DNA from: Bacteroidales bacterium UBA2295
GTDB lineage: Bacteria > Bacteroidota > Bacteroidia > Bacteroidales > Tenuifilaceae
Assembly: GCA_002345825.1 (NCBI GenBank)
Contig: DDWD01000083.1
Coordinates: 1 to 18,157, forward strand
Direction of reading: 5' to 3'
DNA: 18,157 bases
Part shown: one piece after another, positions 1 to 7,924 of the stretch
How the letters are laid out: every line of letters starts with the position of its first letter
How positions within the stretch are numbered: position 1 is the stretch's first letter
Notes under the pieces: generated by a model
The model's input: the letters and a program-made list of their open reading frames with translations, nothing else
Databases searched by the model: none
What the model was told of the DNA's origin: nothing
Translations under genes and position numbers: made by a program

Positions 1-1268
1 TCCTGCATCGAAAGGCTATCGCGCTTGACCAGCTCGTTTTTTAGCTTATACTTTTGATACCTGTCGAATAGCTGATGATCGGTTAGGAAGCATACCTTTA
101 AGTTATGATCGATAAAACCTTGATGCAAGGTTGATGATACGGGAGAAAAATGAACCTGACTGTCGATATTCTCAAAGATATTTTCGAGTCGTTTATGTTG
201 ATTTGGGTTTTCGGCCAGGATAAATGTTTGGTAGTTTTTGTGGGTATAATCGATTATGTGCTGCGCAATAAGCTCGAAATTTTTTTGAAAAGTGGGTTGA
301 GGGGACGTTTCGAATTCAAAAACTCGGTTTGGGCTGAGCAGCTGCTTCATTCCAAACTCAATGACATTGAACCCGTTGATTTGATCGAAAAAAGTGGCGC
401 CCGATTCAAAGTGACTTTCGTTTTGAGCTGCATCAAAGGCTTGATTCATCTGGCCAACAATAACCTCAAGGTCTCGAATCCAAATTACAGTATTGTTTGG
501 TAATAGTTCGGTAATCAGTTTTCGGGTAGCCGTATCGTCGTTGTTTACCTGTAGATTAGGGATTATTGTTACCGATTGGTGCTGATCTTTTGATAGCTGG
601 TCGTCCACATCGAACGTACGGATGGACTCCACCTCGTCGCCAAAAAAATCGATGCGATAAGGGTATGCCGATGAGTAGGAGAATACATCGACAATGCTGC
701 CCCTTACCGAAAAATGTCCCGGCTCATAAACAAACTCAGTCCGCTGAAAACCTATGTCGAGCAGGAATTCGGTTAAAAACTCCTGTGAAATTCCCTCCGA
801 TACCGAAAGGCTAATCGTGTTTTTTGTAAAGTGATCGTTGGTAACCACCTTTTCGGCTAGAGCCTCGGGGTAGGTTACAATAATTTGCCCGCCCATATTT
901 TCGGTGGCAAGGGTGGGCAATATTTTTTGGGTATCGGTTCGCTGAATTAGCGCATCGGGTAGTATTTGCTCAAACTGAACTGCCCTTTTGTACGACGAGG
1001 GAAAGAAGTATAGCCTATCGAAGGGTAATAGATTCGATATGTCAGTAAAAAAGTAGGCAGCCTCCTCCTTATCGTTGAGCACAATTAAGGATGGCGAGTT
1101 GATATGAGCATTCAGAGCAGCTACTACCATGGCAGCCGAAGAGCCGGCTAGTCCCTTTAGCCTAATTCGATTGTTCGATTCGCTGCACAACTCATCGGCT
1201 AAATGCACCACCGTATGGTGATTCTTATACTTCGATACTAGTTCTGAAATTGGAAATTCGCTTTGCAT
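1..1268 (-). CDS. mfd: Transcription-repair coupling factor Mfd, N-terminal part (runs off left edge)
   Basis: Mfd is the ATP-dependent translocase that removes RNA polymerase stalled at DNA lesions and recruits UvrA for nucleotide excision repair. Reading the minus strand from the ATG at 1268 gives about 422 codons without a stop, continuing past the window edge. The N-terminus reads MQSEFPISELVSKYKNHHTV. Around residues 187-195 is VRGSIVDVF and around 202-218 is YRIDFFGDEVESIRTFD, the conserved core of the UvrB-homology module shared by Mfd and UvrB. Near residues 393-410 is a TDHQLFDRYQKYKLKN segment, typical of Bacteroidetes Mfd just before the RNA polymerase-interacting domain. UvrB is less likely because the N-terminus lacks UvrB's Walker A motif, as expected for the degenerate module in Mfd. 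The helicase motifs would lie outside the window. A consensus promoter lies just upstream and glsA is divergent. Open plus-strand frames inside it are shadows. Confidence 0.9.
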   Translation of the reverse strand, partial: MQSEFPISELVSKYKNHHTVVHLADELCSESNNRIRLKGLAGSSAAMVVAALNAHINSPSLIVLNDKEEAAYFFTDISNLLPFDRLYFFPSSYKRAVQFEQILPDALIQRTDTQKILPTLATENMGGQIIVTYPEALAEKVVTNDHFTKNTISLSVSEGISQEFLTEFLLDIGFQRTEFVYEPGHFSVRGSIVDVFSYSSAYPYRIDFFGDEVESIRTFDVDDQLSKDQHQSVTIIPNLQVNNDDTATRKLITELLPNNTVIWIRDLEVIVGQMNQAFDAAQNESHFESGATFFDQINGFNVIEFGMKQLLSPNRVFEFETSPQPTFQKNFELIAQHIIDYTHKNYQTFILAENPNQHKRLENIFENIDSQVHFSPVSSTLHQGFIDHNLKVCFLTDHQLFDRYQKYKLKNELVKRDSLSMQ

Positions 1269-1291
1269 TAGGGGTTTACTAGTGTGGGGTG

Positions 1292-1322
1292 CAAAGTTAT
1301 GATGATTTGGTGTTTATTCAAA
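1292..1322 (-). promoter_or_regulatory. Bacteroidetes-type promoter of mfd
   Basis: On the minus strand TTTG (1322-1319) is followed after 19 bases by TAACTTTG (1299-1292), an exact match to the Bacteroidetes primary sigma consensus TTTG-N19-TAnnTTTG. Transcription would begin near 1285, giving a leader of roughly 17 bases before the mfd ATG. This is seen in the sequence; activity is inferred. Confidence 0.75.
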
Positions 1323-1424
1323 GTAGCTGCTATAAAAAGTGAAAATACGATAAATCTACAATCATTCTGTGGAGCATAAAGGCAATATTGCATTCCTAAA
1401 TATGCATATTATTAAATAGATTTT

Positions 1425-1432
1425 TACATTTG
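1425..1432 (+). promoter_or_regulatory. Possible -7 element for the aminolipid acyltransferase pair
   Basis: TACATTTG matches the Bacteroidetes -7 consensus TAnnTTTG and sits 32 bases before the ATG at 1465. No TTTG is present at the expected distance upstream, so the match is only half of a promoter. Confidence 0.45.
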
Positions 1433-1464
1433 TAACCAAATATAGCCACGAATTTTCGATTATA

Positions 1465-2298
1465 ATGGCGAGTAGCACAGCAAGCAAACCCATTAAGTTT
1501 ATTGATGTAGAGCAGGTTATTGCCAGCAAAAGTCCTCGACTGTTGAAGTTCCTTCCGGGCTTTCTCATTAGGTATCTTAAAAAGATAATTCATGAGGATG
1601 AACTGAATTGGGGTTTAAATGAGTTTGGTCATAAGCAGGGGGTTGAGTTTATCGATGAGGTTCTCAATTACTTTCAGGTTACCTATACCGTTGAAGGGCT
1701 TGAACAATTGAATGTTGATGAGCGTTACATTTTTGCCTCGAACCATCCGTTGGGTGGGTTAGATGGCCTAATTTTAATCCACTCAATCAGCAATAAGTTT
1801 AAAACGGTTAAGGTTCCTTCCAATGATCTACTGATGAACATTAAGCAGCTTCAGGATAATTTCATTCCAGTAAACAAGCATGGGAGCCAAACCAGAGAGA
1901 ATGCTCGTATTATGGATGAGGCTTATGCCTCCGATATGCAAATGTTCATTTTCCCCGCTGGGCTTTGCTCTAGGAAACAGCGAGGAAAGATTGAGGACTT
2001 AGAGTGGAAAAAAAGTTTTGTTACAAAGGCCACTAAGCACAAACGCCCTGTGGTACCTGTTTTTTTCAGCGGACGAAACTCTAACTTCTTTTACAACCTA
2101 AGCCGAATTCGAACCTTTCTTGGAATAAAAATAAACATTGAGATGCTTTATCTTGTTGATGAGATGTTTAAGCAGAAGGGACAAAAGCCTCATATTATAA
2201 TAGGAGAACCCATACCATTTGAAACCTTTGATGAATCAAAAACACCTCAGGAATGGGCCAAATGGGTAAAGGCTAGAGTTTACCAATTGAAGAAGTAG
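1465..2298 (+). CDS. glsA: PlsC/OlsA-like O-acyltransferase, probable GlsA of aminolipid synthesis
   Basis: Probable membrane-associated O-acyltransferase that would add a second fatty acid to the hydroxyl of an N-(3-hydroxyacyl) amino acid, completing a glycine- or ornithine-type lipid. The 277-residue protein carries an acyltransferase motif I, SNHPLGGLDG at residues 92-101. His94 and Asp100 are separated by five residues, not the four of classical PlsC, a spacing also seen in hemolysin-like bacterial acyltransferases. Motif III is the variant FIFPAGLCSR (161-170), with Ala where PlsC has the phosphate-binding Glu. Motif IV is VVPVFFSG (196-203). The gene is followed after 57 bases by an OlsB-like N-acyltransferase, and this pairing is the main reason to call GlsA and not a general phospholipid PlsC. 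The family assignment is firm; the amino acid substrate cannot be read from sequence. Confidence 0.75.
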   Translation: MASSTASKPIKFIDVEQVIASKSPRLLKFLPGFLIRYLKKIIHEDELNWGLNEFGHKQGVEFIDEVLNYFQVTYTVEGLEQLNVDERYIFASNHPLGGLDGLILIHSISNKFKTVKVPSNDLLMNIKQLQDNFIPVNKHGSQTRENARIMDEAYASDMQMFIFPAGLCSRKQRGKIEDLEWKKSFVTKATKHKRPVVPVFFSGRNSNFFYNLSRIRTFLGIKINIEMLYLVDEMFKQKGQKPHIIIGEPIPFETFDESKTPQEWAKWVKARVYQLKK

Positions 2299-2355
2299 CA
2301 ACGGTTTGTGATGGAGTTTGGCCATTATACTCACAACAACTGAAAAATTTAAACA

Positions 2356-3291
2356 ATGGAACAGATAATTGAACCGGTAGATAAGCGTTTGCTGGAGAAA
2401 GAGTTGACAAACGATAAGTTTATTCGCGAAACCAACAATGGCGGGAATTTACTTTACATCGTAACAGCCCATAATTCGCCAAACATCATGAGGGAGTTGG
2501 GCCGATTAAGAGAGCTTAGCTTTCGAAGTGCAGGGGGAGGAACTGGAAAAAGTGTTGACATTGACAAGTACGACACATCCGAGAATCCCTATAAGCAGCT
2601 TATTGTATGGGATCCGAAGGACAAAGAGATCCTCGGGGGCTATCGTTTTCACATTGTTGACCCAAGCAGAGGGGAGGAGTTCAATCTGTCAACAACAGCA
2701 CTATTCAATTTTTCCGATGGTTTTAAAAAGGACTATTTACCTTATCTTATCGAGTTAGGCCGTTCATTTGTACAACCTCGCTACCAGTCGGCTCAAAGGC
2801 GTGCCAAAGGGCTCTATGCTCTCGATAACCTTTGGGACGGATTAGGGGCGCTAGTAGTTTTGTATCCTGGCATAAAATATTTTTTTGGTAAAGTAACCAT
2901 GTATACGCAGTACAATCGCACGGCTCGCGATTTGCTACTATATTTTATGCACAAGCACTTTGCCGATAAAGACAACTTGGTGACCCCAATCAATCCCATG
3001 GAGGTTAATATTGACACTGAGTCAATGCAGAAAATTTTTGAAGGCAGCGACTTCAAGGAGGATTACAAGATTCTGTCGAAGGAGATTAGAAATTTGGGCG
3101 AGCAAATCCCTCCTCTTATCAACTCCTACATGAACATCAGCCCTTCGATGAAGATGTTTGGAACCGTGGTTAACCCTTACTTTGGTGGTGTAGAGGAAAC
3201 AGCCATAATGATAACCATTTCAGATATCTATCAGAATAAGTTTGATAGGCATATACTCTCATTTATCAAAAGGAAGATAACCAAAAGGTAG
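2356..3291 (+). CDS. glsB: OlsB-like N-acyltransferase, probable GlsB of aminolipid synthesis
   Basis: Probable N-acyltransferase that would transfer a 3-hydroxyacyl group from acyl carrier protein to the amino group of glycine (or ornithine), the first step of aminolipid synthesis. The 311-residue protein resembles the OlsB/hemolysin-like group, which shares the GNAT-type fold with autoinducer synthases. Visible signatures are the N-terminal RLRELSFRSAGGGTGKSVDID (about residues 50-70), QLIVWDPKDKEILGGYR (81-97) and the family hallmark ELGRSFVQPRYQ (133-144), followed by LDNLWDGLGALVV (156-168). In Bacteroides, glsB and glsA are neighbours and make glycine lipids and commendamide-like N-acyl glycines. 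Here glsB follows glsA with a 57-base gap that shows no promoter consensus, so co-transcription is likely. A strong terminator follows the stop codon. Confidence 0.78.
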   Translation: MEQIIEPVDKRLLEKELTNDKFIRETNNGGNLLYIVTAHNSPNIMRELGRLRELSFRSAGGGTGKSVDIDKYDTSENPYKQLIVWDPKDKEILGGYRFHIVDPSRGEEFNLSTTALFNFSDGFKKDYLPYLIELGRSFVQPRYQSAQRRAKGLYALDNLWDGLGALVVLYPGIKYFFGKVTMYTQYNRTARDLLLYFMHKHFADKDNLVTPINPMEVNIDTESMQKIFEGSDFKEDYKILSKEIRNLGEQIPPLINSYMNISPSMKMFGTVVNPYFGGVEETAIMITISDIYQNKFDRHILSFIKRKITKR

Positions 3292-3300
3292 AGAATTAAA

Positions 3301-3335
3301 AAAACAAACCCCACTGAGTGCGGGGTTTGTTTTTT
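3301..3335. terminator. Bidirectional intrinsic terminator after glsB
   Basis: A 12-bp perfect stem (3301-3312 with 3322-3333) encloses a 9-base loop and is followed by a T run on the plus strand. On the minus strand seven T follow the stem, counting the A run at 3298-3304. It separates the convergent ends of glsB and the gene at 3354-3848 and can serve both. Confidence 0.85.
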
Positions 3336-3353
3336 GGGGGTATGAAATATATG

Positions 3354-3848
3354 CTAGTCAAACTTTTCACCAAATTCCTTTTCGAAACTATTCTTTCGAA
3401 ATTTATTCATATAGCCACCAATTCTTTCGTAGCCATCGCACTGTTTTGCTTCCTTATTGGCAAAATCTTGTTCTTGCTTTAAATACTTCATCAGCGTTGT
3501 TCCTCTCAGCACACCAGAGTTTTTAATAGTGTTCATGGTGTTGCTGTACTCGCTTACATAAACACAAGCTTGTTCAATATTCACACTTTTGTAAAAGTAG
3601 ATATCAACTAGTTGGATTAGCGCATCAAGTCTTAGCTCAAGGTGCTTGCGAGAGTCAACAGAGGCTGGTACGGCGTTGACCACAATGGTGTATTTTTGTG
3701 CAGCCTCTTGGTAGTTGCCCTTTTTGTAGTCCTTTTCAGCGGCACTGAAGCTCAGATCGGCAGCCCGAAGGGCTCTTTTATCTTGCGATATGGCATTAAC
3801 TGGTAGTAGTAGCACCAGCGAAAGTAGAACGAGCGTTAGGTTTTTCAT
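3354..3848 (-). CDS. Small exported protein, helical/TPR-like, unknown function
   Basis: I do not recognise a named family. The 164-residue product starts with a clear Sec signal (MKN, then a run of Leu/Val to about residue 20, with likely cleavage near residues 19-22). There is no lipobox cysteine, so a soluble periplasmic protein is likely. The mature part is alpha-helical: SFSAAEKDYKKGNYQEAAQKY (about 33-53) has the spacing of a tetratricopeptide helix pair, followed by helices up to a basic, Phe-rich C-terminus. Only about one repeat is obvious, so a full TPR protein is not shown. It lies 112 bases downstream of purF with its own promoter-like motif and shares the bidirectional terminator with glsB, so it may be a monocistronic gene. 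Confidence 0.7.
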   Translation of the reverse strand: MKNLTLVLLSLVLLLPVNAISQDKRALRAADLSFSAAEKDYKKGNYQEAAQKYTIVVNAVPASVDSRKHLELRLDALIQLVDIYFYKSVNIEQACVYVSEYSNTMNTIKNSGVLRGTTLMKYLKQEQDFANKEAKQCDGYERIGGYMNKFRKNSFEKEFGEKFD

Positions 3849-3875
3849 AATTTTTATGGATTAGGTGATTGTAAA

Positions 3876-3906
3876 CAAATTTACAAAAAACCATTACAAG
3901 ATCAAT
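3876..3906 (-). promoter_or_regulatory. Promoter-like motif for the small exported protein
   Basis: On the minus strand ATTG (3906-3903) is followed after 19 bases by TAAATTTG (3883-3876). The -7 element is an exact match to TAnnTTTG and the upstream element matches three of four positions. The start codon at 3848 lies 27 bases further on. Confidence 0.55.
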
Positions 3907-3960
3907 GCCAATAGCTATTAGATTTTTATCAATACTTTTAAAGCAGTGCTTAACAGTCTG

Positions 3961-5859
3961 TTAGTAGGCTCGCTGGTTCCGCCCTTCGATAAAATTGATG
4001 AACGAGTTATTTACAACCTTATTCCCTCCAGGGGTTGGATAGTTGCCTGTAAAATACCAGTCGCCCTTATCGTTGGGGCAGGCTATGTGAAGCGTTTCGA
4101 TGGTTTGAAAAACGATTTTCACCTCGGCCTTCATCCCTTTTGGTGTAAGTAGCTGCGCTATCTTATCGGAGATTTGATCGGGGGAAAAAGGTTTGTAAAT
4201 ATCTTTCACATAGTTAACAAGTTCCTCTTTGGGCAAGTTTTGTTGCGCTTTGCAATTTTTGTACACTGCATTAATTATGCTCTCTTGCCCCGTTTCTTTA
4301 AGAAGTTCAATGGCTGCTTTAAATGCAACAAAATCGCCTAGCTTGGCCATATCTATTCCATAGCAGTCGGGGTAGCGAATCTGTGGCGATGAGGATACAA
4401 CTACAACCTTTTTCGGATTTAGCCTATCGAGGATTCTAAGAATACTTTCCTTAAGGGTGGTTCCTCTAACAATGGAATCGTCAATAACCACCAGGTTGTC
4501 CTTGCCCTCATTTAAAGCTCCATAGGTAACATCGTATACATGCCCCACCAGATCGTCGCGCCCTTTATCCTGAGAGATGAAGGTGCGGAGTTTCACATCC
4601 TTAACTGCAATTTTCTCGACCCTTGGGCGTGCGCTAATAATCGTTTCAATATCGGCTTCGGTGAGGCTCCCATTCTTCTCTTTTATAGTTCTCACCTTTT
4701 CCTTTAGCATATGCTTCTCAACACCCTTAACCATTCCGTAGAATGCTGTTTCGGCTGTGTTAGGAATAAAGGAGAACACAGTATTCTCCAAGTCGTTGTC
4801 AATCTTATCGAGTATAACTGGGGTGAGCAGTTCGCCCAACTTTTTCCGTTCGCGATAGATATCCCTATCGGTACCTCTTGAGAAGTAAATACGTTCGAAT
4901 GAGCATGAACTTCTGTTTTGCGGAACCCTTACTTCCTGCATATTTACTTGCCCATCGCGCTTAACAATAAGGGCATACCCTGGTTTGATCTCCTGAACCT
5001 CGTCGGCAGTAACGTTCATCACGGTTTGAATAACTGCCCTTTCGGAGGCAGCAACTACAATCTCATCGTTTGCAAAGTGATATGCCGGACGGATGCCCCA
5101 TGGGTCGCGGCAAACAAATGCATCGCCATGACCTATCATCCCCGCAAGAGCATAGCCTCCATCAAAATCTTTGGTGGCCTCTTGCAGCAATTGCCTAAGG
5201 TTAAAGTTGTCGGCAATAAGCTCGCTTATTTTCTGATTTGAATTCCCCTCGTTTTTGTACTGTCGGAATAGTTTCTGATTCTCCTCATCGATAAAGTGAC
5301 CTAACTTTTCAAGAACGGTAACCGTGTCGGAGTAATCCTTAGGGTGTTGTCCTAATTCAATCAACCTTTGGAAGAGTTCATCCACATTGGTCATGTTGAA
5401 GTTTCCGGCTAGAACGAGAGTGCGCGACTTCCAGTTGTTTTCGCGCATAACGGGATGCACGTAATCGATGGAGTTATTACCAAAGGTGCCATAACGGAGA
5501 TGACCCAAATACAGATCGGCTGCAAAGGGAATATTTACCTTTGCCCAAGCGGGGTCGTTAATGGAATCGGGCTTGTTCTCCCACTTGTTTATGCCTGCTT
5601 GTATCGAGTCGAACACATCTCGAATAGAGGAGGATGAGTTACTTCTAATTCTGTCGATATATCGATGTCCCGGTTTAAGATCGAACTTAATGGAGGCAAC
5701 CCCTGCGCCGTCCTGTCCCCTATTGTGCTGTTTCTCCATCAAGAGGTAAAGTTTTTGGAGTCCATACATCCATGATCCATACTTTACTTGGTAGTACTCA
5801 AGGGGTTTGAGTAGCCTTATCAAGGCAATACCACATTCATGCTTAATCTGGTCTGACAT
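3961..5859 (-). CDS. purF: Amidophosphoribosyltransferase (PurF-type), long form
   Basis: Glutamine PRPP amidotransferase catalyses the first committed step of purine synthesis, making 5-phosphoribosylamine from PRPP and glutamine ammonia. The N-terminal Ntn-hydrolase domain begins MSDQIKHECGIAL. Cys9 is the expected nucleophile, implying removal of an eight-residue leader. Further glutaminase signatures are RGQDGAG (47-53), GHLRYGTFG (119-127), AGNFNMTN (151-158) and RDPWGIRPA (251-259). The phosphoribosyltransferase domain has the PRPP loop VVIDDSIVRGTT (457-468) and SSPQIRYPDCYGIDM (490-504). At 632 residues it is clearly longer than the roughly 505-residue E. coli enzyme: there are insertions around residues 55-118 and 195-230 and an extra C-terminal segment of about 70 residues. 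Catalytic motifs look intact, so I call it functional; a divergent paralogue is the alternative. No consensus promoter is seen directly upstream. Confidence 0.85.
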   Translation of the reverse strand: MSDQIKHECGIALIRLLKPLEYYQVKYGSWMYGLQKLYLLMEKQHNRGQDGAGVASIKFDLKPGHRYIDRIRSNSSSSIRDVFDSIQAGINKWENKPDSINDPAWAKVNIPFAADLYLGHLRYGTFGNNSIDYVHPVMRENNWKSRTLVLAGNFNMTNVDELFQRLIELGQHPKDYSDTVTVLEKLGHFIDEENQKLFRQYKNEGNSNQKISELIADNFNLRQLLQEATKDFDGGYALAGMIGHGDAFVCRDPWGIRPAYHFANDEIVVAASERAVIQTVMNVTADEVQEIKPGYALIVKRDGQVNMQEVRVPQNRSSCSFERIYFSRGTDRDIYRERKKLGELLTPVILDKIDNDLENTVFSFIPNTAETAFYGMVKGVEKHMLKEKVRTIKEKNGSLTEADIETIISARPRVEKIAVKDVKLRTFISQDKGRDDLVGHVYDVTYGALNEGKDNLVVIDDSIVRGTTLKESILRILDRLNPKKVVVVSSSPQIRYPDCYGIDMAKLGDFVAFKAAIELLKETGQESIINAVYKNCKAQQNLPKEELVNYVKDIYKPFSPDQISDKIAQLLTPKGMKAEVKIVFQTIETLHIACPNDKGDWYFTGNYPTPGGNKVVNNSFINFIEGRNQRAY

Positions 5860-6029
5860 AGCTAGTTTTTACTGAGATAAACCAAAATTCTTACTGCCGA
5901 AATTGAGATTAAAATATCCAGATTGCAACCAATAGTTAGTAGCCGAACCTCCTGTTGATATTGCTTTTGCCGTTTGGGGAGATTTGGAAGTTGGTTTCAT
6001 TTGCAAGCTAGTTGTTATGTTCGAAATGA

Positions 6030-6509
6030 TCAGTCGATTCGCGGAAAGTTTATCCACTCGGGTATTATAAACGCTTTGGGATACTTTCGGATAAGCTGTT
6101 TGAGAACAAACTGGGCCTCATCGCGAGTTCTGTAATCGCCAACGGATACTTTATAGTATGGGCTATCGAATGTTCGGTAGATAGTTATTCCCGGGTAGTG
6201 CTCCATGAACTTGTTCATAACCTCTTCCGATTGTTCACGCGAACGCTGCCCAGTATCAAAATAGATTCTAATTCGGAAACCCTGCATGCCGGGTCGCGAT
6301 GCATTCCGAACAAAGTAGTTGTTTAGTAGTTCCGCTATTTTTGCATCTTGCTCAATGGTGATATTGCCCTTTTCCGGATCGGATTCTTGTAGCTTGTTAA
6401 TTATACCAAGGGGAATTTGCGAGTATAGCTCCATTGGGCTGCTCATTGCAAGCAGCAGCATTGCGATAGCAAATACTTTTAGATACTTTGGCGCGACGGA
6501 CATACCCAT
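6030..6509 (-). CDS. Exported SPOR-domain protein
   Basis: SPOR domains bind denuded septal peptidoglycan and often mark cell-division or envelope proteins. The 159-residue product has a hydrophobic signal (residues 9-24) and no lipobox cysteine. From about residue 76 the sequence fits a SPOR domain: GFRIRIYFDTGQRSREQSEEVMNKF as the first strand and helix, then YYKVSVGDYRTRDEAQFVLKQL (118-139) as the second repeat, which contains the usual Y-K-V-xVGxYxxRxxA core, and a final strand AFIIPEWINF. Either Met1 at 6509 or Met3 at 6503 could be the start; both lie after the -7 motif. Similar short SPOR proteins are common in Bacteroidales, and no precise function can be given. It follows the LEA14-like lipoprotein gene by 80 bases. 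Confidence 0.8.
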   Translation of the reverse strand: MGMSVAPKYLKVFAIAMLLLAMSSPMELYSQIPLGIINKLQESDPEKGNITIEQDAKIAELLNNYFVRNASRPGMQGFRIRIYFDTGQRSREQSEEVMNKFMEHYPGITIYRTFDSPYYKVSVGDYRTRDEAQFVLKQLIRKYPKAFIIPEWINFPRID

Positions 6510-6531
6510 TTGAAGATGTAAATTAGTGGTG

Positions 6532-6539
6532 CAAAGGTA
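6532..6539 (-). promoter_or_regulatory. -7 element for the SPOR-domain gene
   Basis: The minus strand reads TACCTTTG (6539-6532), an exact TAnnTTTG match, 22 bases before the start codon. At the 19-base spacing the upstream position is TTTT in place of TTTG, a three-of-four match. The result would be a short leader of roughly 17 bases. Confidence 0.55.
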
Positions 6540-6589
6540 AAATTTTTGATCTATAAATAAAACAAGGCAGTAGCATCCAGCAGGAAATT

Positions 6590-7069
6590 CTACAAACCCG
6601 ATGAGATATTTTTAAGCGACTGCCGTTCAATCTTCAAGGTTTTGCGCATGGGGAACGATTTTCCCTTTACTTTTCCCTCCACCTCCAATTTGTCGAGTAG
6701 CCTTTCAATCGATCCCGATGAGGCTATTCGGAAAGCATCGGCTATGTTTCGCAATTCAATTTCGGCGGGAACCGAGTAGGTTTGCCTAGAGCAAGGAACC
6801 AGTTTGATTGGTTCGGTAACTCTAAATGAGCCTAGCTCTCTGTTGTTTAGCCAAGCCATAAAATCAATCTCGATAACTGATATTTTTCGGGTATTGGGGT
6901 TGTCTATCTCAACCTCAAAGCTAAGTAGCACAACATTTTGTTTTAACCCACGGAATTTCACATCCCTTATTCCCCTCACGTCAATCTCGTTGTACTGCCC
7001 GCAGCTAGCCATAATGCTGAGAACGAAAAGAAGCGAAACAATGCGTATTGCAAAAAATCTGATTTTCAT
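6590..7069 (-). CDS. LEA14-like (WHy-type) lipoprotein
   Basis: A small envelope lipoprotein of 159 residues when started at the ATG at 7069. A longer open frame begins at 7099, but only the 7069 start places the signal peptide at the N-terminus: MKIRFFAIRIVSLLFVLSIM, then ASC with Cys23 as the lipidated residue. The mature part, FRGLKQNVVLLSFEVEIDNPNTRKISVIEIDF and then a RELGSFRV segment, fits the LEA14/WHy beta-sandwich pattern, in which an N-P-N motif follows the first strand (VEIDNPNTRKI here). This domain occurs in desiccation proteins and in many uncharacterised bacterial lipoproteins, so the role is open. It lies 38 bases downstream of yebC with no clear promoter between, so the two are probably co-transcribed. 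Confidence 0.72.
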   Translation of the reverse strand: MKIRFFAIRIVSLLFVLSIMASCGQYNEIDVRGIRDVKFRGLKQNVVLLSFEVEIDNPNTRKISVIEIDFMAWLNNRELGSFRVTEPIKLVPCSRQTYSVPAEIELRNIADAFRIASSGSIERLLDKLEVEGKVKGKSFPMRKTLKIERQSLKNISSGL

Positions 7070-7107
7070 AAATGGTATCGTAAATTTTAGGTAAAGCAAA
7101 ATGCTAG

Positions 7108-7857
7108 CTAATCGTTCTCCTCCATGGCTTGCATTAGCTCATCGGTCATCTCAATGTTATGGTAAACATTCTGCACATCTTCGTTATCCTCAAAGTCCTC
7201 AATCACTCTTAAAACCTTCATTGCGGCTTGTGGCTCAAGGGTTTTGTAATCGTTGGGGATGCGCTGTAAACTAGCGTTTTCAGCCTCAATATTCATCTCT
7301 TCGAGTTTTTTCTGCATGCGGCCAAAATCGGCCATTTGGGTATATACAACAATGGTGTCGTCGTTTACCTCAATCTCCTCCGCACCTGCATCAATTAGCT
7401 CCAGCTCCAGCTCGTCCTGGTCAATATCGCCTTTAATAATGGTGAATACTCCTTTACGATCGAACATGAAGCTAAGTGATCCGTTGGTACCAAGGCTACC
7501 CCCTCGTTTTGTGAAGATTGATCGGATGGCACTTACCGTACGGTTGTTGTTGTCGGTTAGGCATTCAATAAAAATTGGAACACCCTCGGGGCCATAGCCT
7601 TCAAAGGTCATCTCTTGCAGTGCATCGCCCTCCTTGTCGGCCTTGCTGATGGCGCGCTGAATATTATCCTTGGGCATATTAACTCCCTTGGCATTGTTTA
7701 TGGCCACACGTAAACGGGCGTTGCTTTCAGGGTCGGGTCCTCCCTCTTTAACCGCAACGGTAATTTCTTTGGTGATTCGGCTAAACAATTTGGAACGCTT
7801 TGCATCAATTGCGCCTTTCTTTCTTTTGATGGTTGACCATTTATTATGTCCAGACAT
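7108..7857 (-). CDS. yebC: YebC/PmpR (TACO1) family regulatory protein
   Basis: A cytoplasmic YebC-family protein, annotated historically as a transcriptional regulator; members have more recently been linked to translation of difficult proline-containing stretches. The 249-residue length matches the family (E. coli YebC has 246). The N-terminus MSGHNKWSTIKRKKGAIDAKR followed by SKLFSRITKEITVAVKEGGPDPESNARLR is diagnostic, as are NMPKDNIQRAISKA (about 59-72) and EGYGPEGVPIFIECLTDNNNRT (about 85-106). The C-terminus is acidic (the last 30 residues), as is common. It is transcribed divergently from miaB and followed by the LEA14-like lipoprotein gene. The family call is very safe; the specific target is unknown. 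Confidence 0.95.
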   Translation of the reverse strand: MSGHNKWSTIKRKKGAIDAKRSKLFSRITKEITVAVKEGGPDPESNARLRVAINNAKGVNMPKDNIQRAISKADKEGDALQEMTFEGYGPEGVPIFIECLTDNNNRTVSAIRSIFTKRGGSLGTNGSLSFMFDRKGVFTIIKGDIDQDELELELIDAGAEEIEVNDDTIVVYTQMADFGRMQKKLEEMNIEAENASLQRIPNDYKTLEPQAAMKVLRVIEDFEDNEDVQNVYHNIEMTDELMQAMEEND

Positions 7858-7892
7858 ACTAAAGTATTTTTATACGTTTTAAAAACCTAATG

Positions 7893-7924
7893 CAAATTCA
7901 GTTTTGCCTCAAAAAGCTGATAAA
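7893..7924 (-). promoter_or_regulatory. Weak promoter-like motif for yebC
   Basis: The minus strand has TTTA (7924-7921), 20 bases, then TGAATTTG (7900-7893). Each element differs from TTTG/TAnnTTTG at one position. It is the best candidate in the yebC-miaB divergent spacer, about 36 bases from the yebC ATG. Confidence 0.3.

Noticed and set aside
150..814. Plus-strand open frames over the left end
   Set aside because: They lie opposite a continuous minus-strand frame with clear Mfd motifs and have no family resemblance.
3301..3335. CRISPR-like or mobile repeat at the GGGG/CCCC palindrome after glsB
   Set aside because: It is a single copy with flanking A and T runs, which is explained by a bidirectional intrinsic terminator.
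5869..6057. Minus-strand 62-codon frame upstream of purF
   Set aside because: It overlaps the C-terminal coding region of the SPOR gene in another frame and has no recognisable domain or promoter motif.
6590..7099. Start of the LEA14-like lipoprotein at 7099
   Set aside because: The extra ten residues would precede the signal peptide; the ATG at 7069 gives a standard lipoprotein signal.
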